Assembly (NCBI GenBank): GCA_018701215.1
Contig: JABIWH010000027.1
Coordinates: forward strand, 1-64,000
Source of the DNA: Rhodospirillaceae bacterium
Lineage (GTDB): Bacteria > Pseudomonadota > Alphaproteobacteria > GCA-2731375
Reading direction: 5' to 3'
DNA: 64,000 bases
Position 1 is the stretch's first letter; each line of letters begins with the position of its first letter. Under the pieces are notes generated by a model. It did not search any database. It was given only the letters and a program-made list of their open reading frames with translations, and was not told the DNA's origin. The translations under genes and the position numbers were made by a program. Shown one piece after another: positions 60,650 to 64,000 of the stretch.

Positions 60650-61435
60650 ATGAGTAACGATCCGATTTACCTGCAGAAAAACGGCGAGATCGCCGAGATT
60701 GTCCTGAACCGTCCGGAAAAACTGAACGCCCTGAACGCCGAGGTCTGGCAGGGTATTATCGATCTGTTCGGCCAGGCGGGCGCCGATGCGGCGATCAAGG
60801 TCGTGATCCTGCGTTCCAGCGCGCCGCGTGCCTTTGCCGCAGGCGCCGATATTTCCGAATTTCCCATCGTGCATGCCACAGCAGAAAGCGCCGGCGCCTA
60901 CCATGACAAGATCCGCCATGCCTATGACGCCATCCATGCCCTGAACAAGCCGACCATCGCCATGATCCGCGGCGTCTGTTTTGGCGGCGGTTGCGCCATC
61001 GCCCTGAATTGCGATCTGCGCTATATCGACCCGACGGCGCATTTTTGCATTCCTCCCGCGCGCCTGGGCATTGCCTACAGCTTGATGGAAACCAAACGCC
61101 TGTCGGACCTGATCGGGCCGTCCAGGGCCAAGGAAATGTTGATGGGCGCCAAGGTGATCGAGGCCGAGGAAGCGGTCAACATCGGCCTGGCCACCCGCCT
61201 GTTCGAACCCGACCAGCTGGAAACCGGCACCCACGAGTTCGCGCAGAACCTATGCGGTCTGTCGCAATTCACCATCCGTGCGGTGAAGACCATGGTTGAG
61301 GAAATCAGCGCGGGCGCGGTGGACGAAACCGAGACCTCGAAACGTCTGCGCGGTGAAGGCTTCCAAGGCGCCGACTATATCGAGGGCCGGGATGCCTTCC
61401 TGGAAAAGCGCAAGGCCAAATTTACCTACTCGTAG
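60650..61435 (+). CDS. Crotonase-fold protein annotated as enoyl-CoA hydratase/isomerase
   Basis: A 261-residue crotonase-superfamily protein: LNRPEKLNALNAEVW (about 18-32), the oxyanion-hole segment AFAAGADISEF (about 64-74) and GVCFGGGCAIALNCDLRY (about 109-126). In enoyl-CoA hydratases the two catalytic glutamates lie in GGGCE and in the PE(I/V) segment; here those positions read GGGCA and PPARLG, so simple hydration is doubtful. Another crotonase reaction (isomerisation, decarboxylation or C-C cleavage) is possible. AAGG precedes the ATG at 60650. It is divergent from soxB and convergent with the last amidase. Confidence 0.82.
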   Translation: MSNDPIYLQKNGEIAEIVLNRPEKLNALNAEVWQGIIDLFGQAGADAAIKVVILRSSAPRAFAAGADISEFPIVHATAESAGAYHDKIRHAYDAIHALNKPTIAMIRGVCFGGGCAIALNCDLRYIDPTAHFCIPPARLGIAYSLMETKRLSDLIGPSRAKEMLMGAKVIEAEEAVNIGLATRLFEPDQLETGTHEFAQNLCGLSQFTIRAVKTMVEEISAGAVDETETSKRLRGEGFQGADYIEGRDAFLEKRKAKFTYS

Positions 61436-61439
61436 ACGG

Positions 61440-62894
61440 CTATTCGTAGCCGGGCGGGGCCTGGAACCCGACAATCTGGGTCGAGACCAGGCGGCAGAAT
61501 TCGATCGCCGTCTTGTCCTCGCCCTCCGCCGCGACCGCCTGCAGACCCAGGGGCAAGCCCTCGGGGCTTAATCCGGCGGGGGAGACGGTGGAGGGTAGGA
61601 ACACCATGTTGGGATAACCGGCCCAGAACATCTGATCCACGCCGCGCTGTTGTTTGCCGTTCACGGTGATCATGCGGTCGTGGCGTTCGCCGATCTGATT
61701 TTGCGGCCAGGCGGCGGATGTGGCGGCGGGACAAATCAAGATATCCCATTCCTGGAAAAATTCCGCCCAGACCTGGCGCATGAAGGCGCGCTCGTTATCC
61801 AGGTTCAGCCATTCCCGGTGCGGCAGCAACACGCCCCGCGCCATGCGGTTGAGATAGCTGTCATGATCAACGCCGGGATCGGCGCTCACGGTCTCGAAGA
61901 AGGCCAATTGCTCCGCCGTGGCGCTGCGTGATGTCGCGGCCCGCAACAGCAGGATATACAGCTCGAACGCGCGGGCCGTATCAATATCGGGCCGGGCGCT
62001 ATCACTGACCGTGGCGCCCGCCTTGGCCAGGGCATCGGCGACACCTTGCAGACAATCCTGATAGGACTGTTCCACCTCCGCCGCCGGATCGCTCAACATC
62101 ACCGCCACCTTGAAATCCTTCAGGGCGGTCTTGCGCGGCGCCGGCAGATTCAGCTGCCAGGCCGTCGCTGTAATCCGGTTCGGTCCCGCCACGATGTCGA
62201 GGGACAGGGCCAGATCCTCGGCACTGCGCGCCAAGGGGCCGACAACGGCAATATCCGAGTCACCGAAAACCCCCGGCAGGGCCTGACCATCGCCGGGCAC
62301 GATGCCGTAGGTCGGCTTGTGCCCGAAGACGCCGCAATAATGCGCCGGGTTGCGGATCGAGGCGCCGATATCGCTGCCCGCATCCAGTCCAGTCAAACCG
62401 GCGGCAAGGGCTGCCGCCGAACCGCCCGACGAGCCGCCCGGCGTCAATTTCAGATCCCAGGGATTATTGGTGGTGCCATAGATTTCGTTGAAGGACTGCC
62501 AATCCGCCAGATTGATCGGCACGTTGGTCTTGCCGAATATGTTGGCGCCGGCGCCCAGCAGCCGGTCAACATACAGGGCGTTGCTATCGGCAATATTATC
62601 CTTGTGATCCGGCCGCCCCCATGTGGTCGGGCTACCGGCAATATTGAACGATTCCTTTATGGTCATGGGTAGGCCATGCAGCGGCCCCCAATTCTCGCCC
62701 CGCGCCAAGGCCGCGTCCGCCGCCTTGGCCCGCGCCCTGGCACCTTCCTCATCCATCCAGATGATGGCGTTCAGTTGCGGATTATACTTTTCAACCCGGC
62801 CCAGGAAATGATCCAGCAGCTCGACGGCGCCGATCTCGCGGTTCCTGATCTTGGCGGCCAGTTCGGTGGCGGTGGCGAAATGCAGCTCTGACAT
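61440..62894 (-). CDS. Amidase signature family enzyme
   Basis: A 484-residue amidase. LPMTIKESFNIAG has the triad lysine (about 79), TPGGSSGGSAAALAAG the signature (about 151-166) and GSDIGASIRNPAHYCG the nucleophile serine (about 178). Several such enzymes hydrolyse aromatic or aliphatic amides; the substrate is unknown. Its length fits 6-aminohexanoate-cyclic-dimer-hydrolase-like and indoleacetamide-hydrolase-like members. It ends 4 bases from the convergent crotonase gene. Confidence 0.87.
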   Translation of the reverse strand: MSELHFATATELAAKIRNREIGAVELLDHFLGRVEKYNPQLNAIIWMDEEGARARAKAADAALARGENWGPLHGLPMTIKESFNIAGSPTTWGRPDHKDNIADSNALYVDRLLGAGANIFGKTNVPINLADWQSFNEIYGTTNNPWDLKLTPGGSSGGSAAALAAGLTGLDAGSDIGASIRNPAHYCGVFGHKPTYGIVPGDGQALPGVFGDSDIAVVGPLARSAEDLALSLDIVAGPNRITATAWQLNLPAPRKTALKDFKVAVMLSDPAAEVEQSYQDCLQGVADALAKAGATVSDSARPDIDTARAFELYILLLRAATSRSATAEQLAFFETVSADPGVDHDSYLNRMARGVLLPHREWLNLDNERAFMRQVWAEFFQEWDILICPAATSAAWPQNQIGERHDRMITVNGKQQRGVDQMFWAGYPNMVFLPSTVSPAGLSPEGLPLGLQAVAAEGEDKTAIEFCRLVSTQIVGFQAPPGYE

Positions 62895-63306
62895 GGGGCT
62901 TACTCCAGTTCAATCGTTTCGTCGCTAATTATCTAATGAAATCAATGGGTTATTTTTTGTTAGAAGTGTTTTAGAAGTTGGAGTGAGTTGAAAAAACATA
63001 CCTTCAAGTTCCCAATACCAATGTTTTCAGGGGGTTAGACCAATACCAAATTGGACGTTTCAACTTAGAATGATGTAAATCTACCCCCCATTCTGACCTC
63101 TGTAACACTACTCATTTCGACTGCCAAAATGCTTGTTTGGACTGATCCCGAGGGGTGTCAATTTCCCTTTGAACCCCCAATGGGATACGAACCGTCATCT
63201 CTGTCTGATTGCCCATACCACACATCGAAAATTGAATTGGGGATTTACCATACCTTCCCCATACCTTGCCTATACCTTCCCTATACCCTCCCCATACCTT
63301 CTTGCC
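62895..63306. other. AT-richer intergenic region with 11-bp tandem repeats
   Basis: About 410 bases, much richer in A+T than the rest of the window. It contains the amidase upstream region, the motif CAATACCAA twice (about 63015-63055), and the 11-bp repeat array at 63248-63302. Plus-strand open frames here (63129-63588) have no ribosome-binding site and consist of translated repeats, so I do not call them genes. The change in composition marks the edge of a likely acquired segment that continues with the two genes to the right. Confidence 0.55.
63248..63302. repeat. Five 11-bp tandem repeats (CCATACCTTCC type)
   Basis: Units begin at 63248, 63259, 63270, 63281 and 63292, exactly 11 bases apart, with consensus CCATACCTTCC and one or two changes per copy. 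An 11-bp period places each unit on nearly the same face of the helix, as in iterons, but slippage would give the same picture. No replication gene is adjacent. Confidence 0.85.
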
Positions 63307-63693
63307 TCATCTGATTGGTCGGCCCCCATTGAGTGGTCCAGTTTGAATGTTAGTGCATATGATGCGGTCAATATCTTTTACGCAGCCTTCCACATTTTGA
63401 TTACCATCTATCAAATAGCCATATTCTTCCGTGTCGCCACTCGTACTCTCTCGACTTGCAATTACAATGCTGTCATGCAAAGTGATTTCTTCAATGTTTA
63501 CGTCGTAGACGATAGAACTCACGCCAGAGTGACTGATCTCCCAAAATTCGTCGCCGACATAAAAACCTTGTTCGCCAAATTCTTGTAAATGCGTCTCACC
63601 ATTCTTAACGCGCTTGGCATTGGCTTTCCTTGCAAACGCATAAAATTTCTTCAATTTATTAAGTGTCTTTTTCTCAAACTCGTACTCTTCCAC
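63307..63693 (-). CDS. Hypothetical protein beside hsdR
   Basis: A 128-residue soluble protein with no family I recognise. It opens with a basic helical stretch (EEYEFEKKTLNKLKKFYAFARKANAKRVKNG in part: KTLNKLKKFYAFARK, about 9-23). A beta-rich middle follows (GFYVGDEFWEISHSGVSS) and a Glu/Asp/Ser-rich end (DTEEYGYLIDGNQ). Base composition is AT-rich compared with the main part of the window. It starts about 18 bases after the hsdR stop on the same strand and may be cotranscribed with it. It could be a restriction-linked accessory or simply cargo of the same island. Confidence 0.6.
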   Translation of the reverse strand: MEEYEFEKKTLNKLKKFYAFARKANAKRVKNGETHLQEFGEQGFYVGDEFWEISHSGVSSIVYDVNIEEITLHDSIVIASRESTSGDTEEYGYLIDGNQNVEGCVKDIDRIICTNIQTGPLNGGRPIR

Positions 63694-63711
63694 TCTATAA
63701 ACTCCTTGTTT

Positions 63712-64000
63712 TTACGCCGCCCATTTTTCTGAAAATGCTTCTGCCTGTTGTAAAACGGTTTGAATGGCCTGTGCTTGCAGGTCAGGTGGGTAGCCAAATT
63801 TTCTCAGTATCCTTTTGACCGTCACTCTGATTTTAGCCCGCGCCATGTCGCTGTGATGCCAGTCGATGGTAGCGTTGGATTTCACGCTGGCCAGCAATTC
63901 ATGGGCAATAAGTTTCAGCTTGTCATCGCCCATAACATCGACAGCGCTCTCGCTTTCAGCCAGCGCCTCGTAGAAAGCGCGCTCGTCCTCTGTCAGGCCA
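63712..64000 (-). CDS. hsdR: Type I restriction enzyme R subunit, C-terminal end (partial)
   Basis: The minus strand is open from the right edge to the stop at 63712 and gives about 95 residues. LTEDERAFYEALAESESAVDVMGDD, read in parts (TEDERAFYEALAE), and ARAKIRVTVKRILRKFGYPP followed by a QTVLQQAEAFSEKW end are typical of the C-terminal helical domain of EcoR124-type HsdR. That domain contacts the methyltransferase; the nuclease and helicase motor domains lie beyond the window. The start codon is outside. It points to a type I restriction-modification locus (hsdM, hsdS) to the right. Confidence 0.8.
   Translation of the reverse strand, partial: GLTEDERAFYEALAESESAVDVMGDDKLKLIAHELLASVKSNATIDWHHSDMARAKIRVTVKRILRKFGYPPDLQAQAIQTVLQQAEAFSEKWAA

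Noticed and set aside
63248..63302. Possible plasmid or phage replication iterons
   Set aside because: No replication initiator, partition gene or DnaA boxes beside the repeats, so only the repeat itself is reported.
63129..63588. Plus-strand frames in the AT-rich region
   Set aside because: They translate the 11-bp repeats and are antisense to the orphan gene; no ribosome-binding site.

Overview
The window looks like chromosome of a GC-rich, Gram-negative, motile alphaproteobacterium, probably of Rhodospirillales type. This rests on the run uvrC-pgsA-mobB-moeA-moaD-moaE, a TIGR01459-type HAD phosphatase close to ribF, a BamB-like lipoprotein next to der, and a CheY/CheZ pair. No rRNA or marker protein is present, so a finer placement is not possible. 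Most genes are compact, with 1-14 base start/stop overlaps typical of translationally coupled operons.

Layout. 1-1.4 kb: an IS21-type istA fragment abuts a broken nosZ-like gene. 1.6-2.8 kb: an amidase. 2.9-7.0 kb: a small membrane protein, then neuB-neuC-2-hydroxyacid dehydrogenase-neuA for a CMP-activated nonulosonic (sialic-acid-like) sugar. 7.1-8.6 kb: a compact cassette of a Tat-type exported peptide with SRGSK repeats, an HPr-kinase-like protein and a PqqD-like protein. 8.6-10.2 kb: a ThDP enzyme. 10.2-13.7 kb: der, a bamB-like gene and a membrane-anchored TPR-like gene. 13.9-18.0 kb: amidase, MmgE/PrpD protein and a CoA-transferase. 18.1-18.5 kb: a lipoprotein and tRNA-Ala(CGC). 18.6-24.8 kb: SDR, molybdenum cofactor genes, pgsA and uvrC. 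25-31 kb: Ca/Na antiporter, HAD phosphatase, cheZ, cheY, MaoC and ribF. 31-37.4 kb: fused indolepyruvate oxidoreductase, a CBS-nucleotidyltransferase, and a gene joining an EamA permease to a DnaQ-type exonuclease. 37.5-47.3 kb: acyl-CoA and hydroxyacid catabolism genes, ending in a flavoprotein-amidohydrolase-CobW operon. 47.2-54.4 kb: alpha/beta hydrolase, then a tightly coupled thermostable-hemolysin-family/AMP-ligase/diiron-oxygenase-like/SDR operon next to an OmpR-type two-component system and a DUF6134 protein. 54.4-60.6 kb: EamA permease and the soxBDAG sarcosine oxidase operon. 60.6-62.9 kb: a crotonase-fold protein and a third amidase. 62.9-64 kb: an AT-richer island with an 11-bp tandem repeat, an orphan gene and the 3' end of a type I restriction gene (hsdR).

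How the parts fit. The gene content suggests an aerobic heterotroph using amides, methylated amines (sarcosine), aromatic amino acids and branched or aromatic acids through CoA thioesters, with surface glycosylation by a nonulosonic acid. The best candidates for undescribed biology are the SRGSK-peptide/HprK-like/PqqD-like cassette, the thermostable-hemolysin-family operon, the EamA-DnaQ fusion, and a CheZ carrying three CheY-binding-like peptides. All function calls come from reading the sequence; no database search was run.
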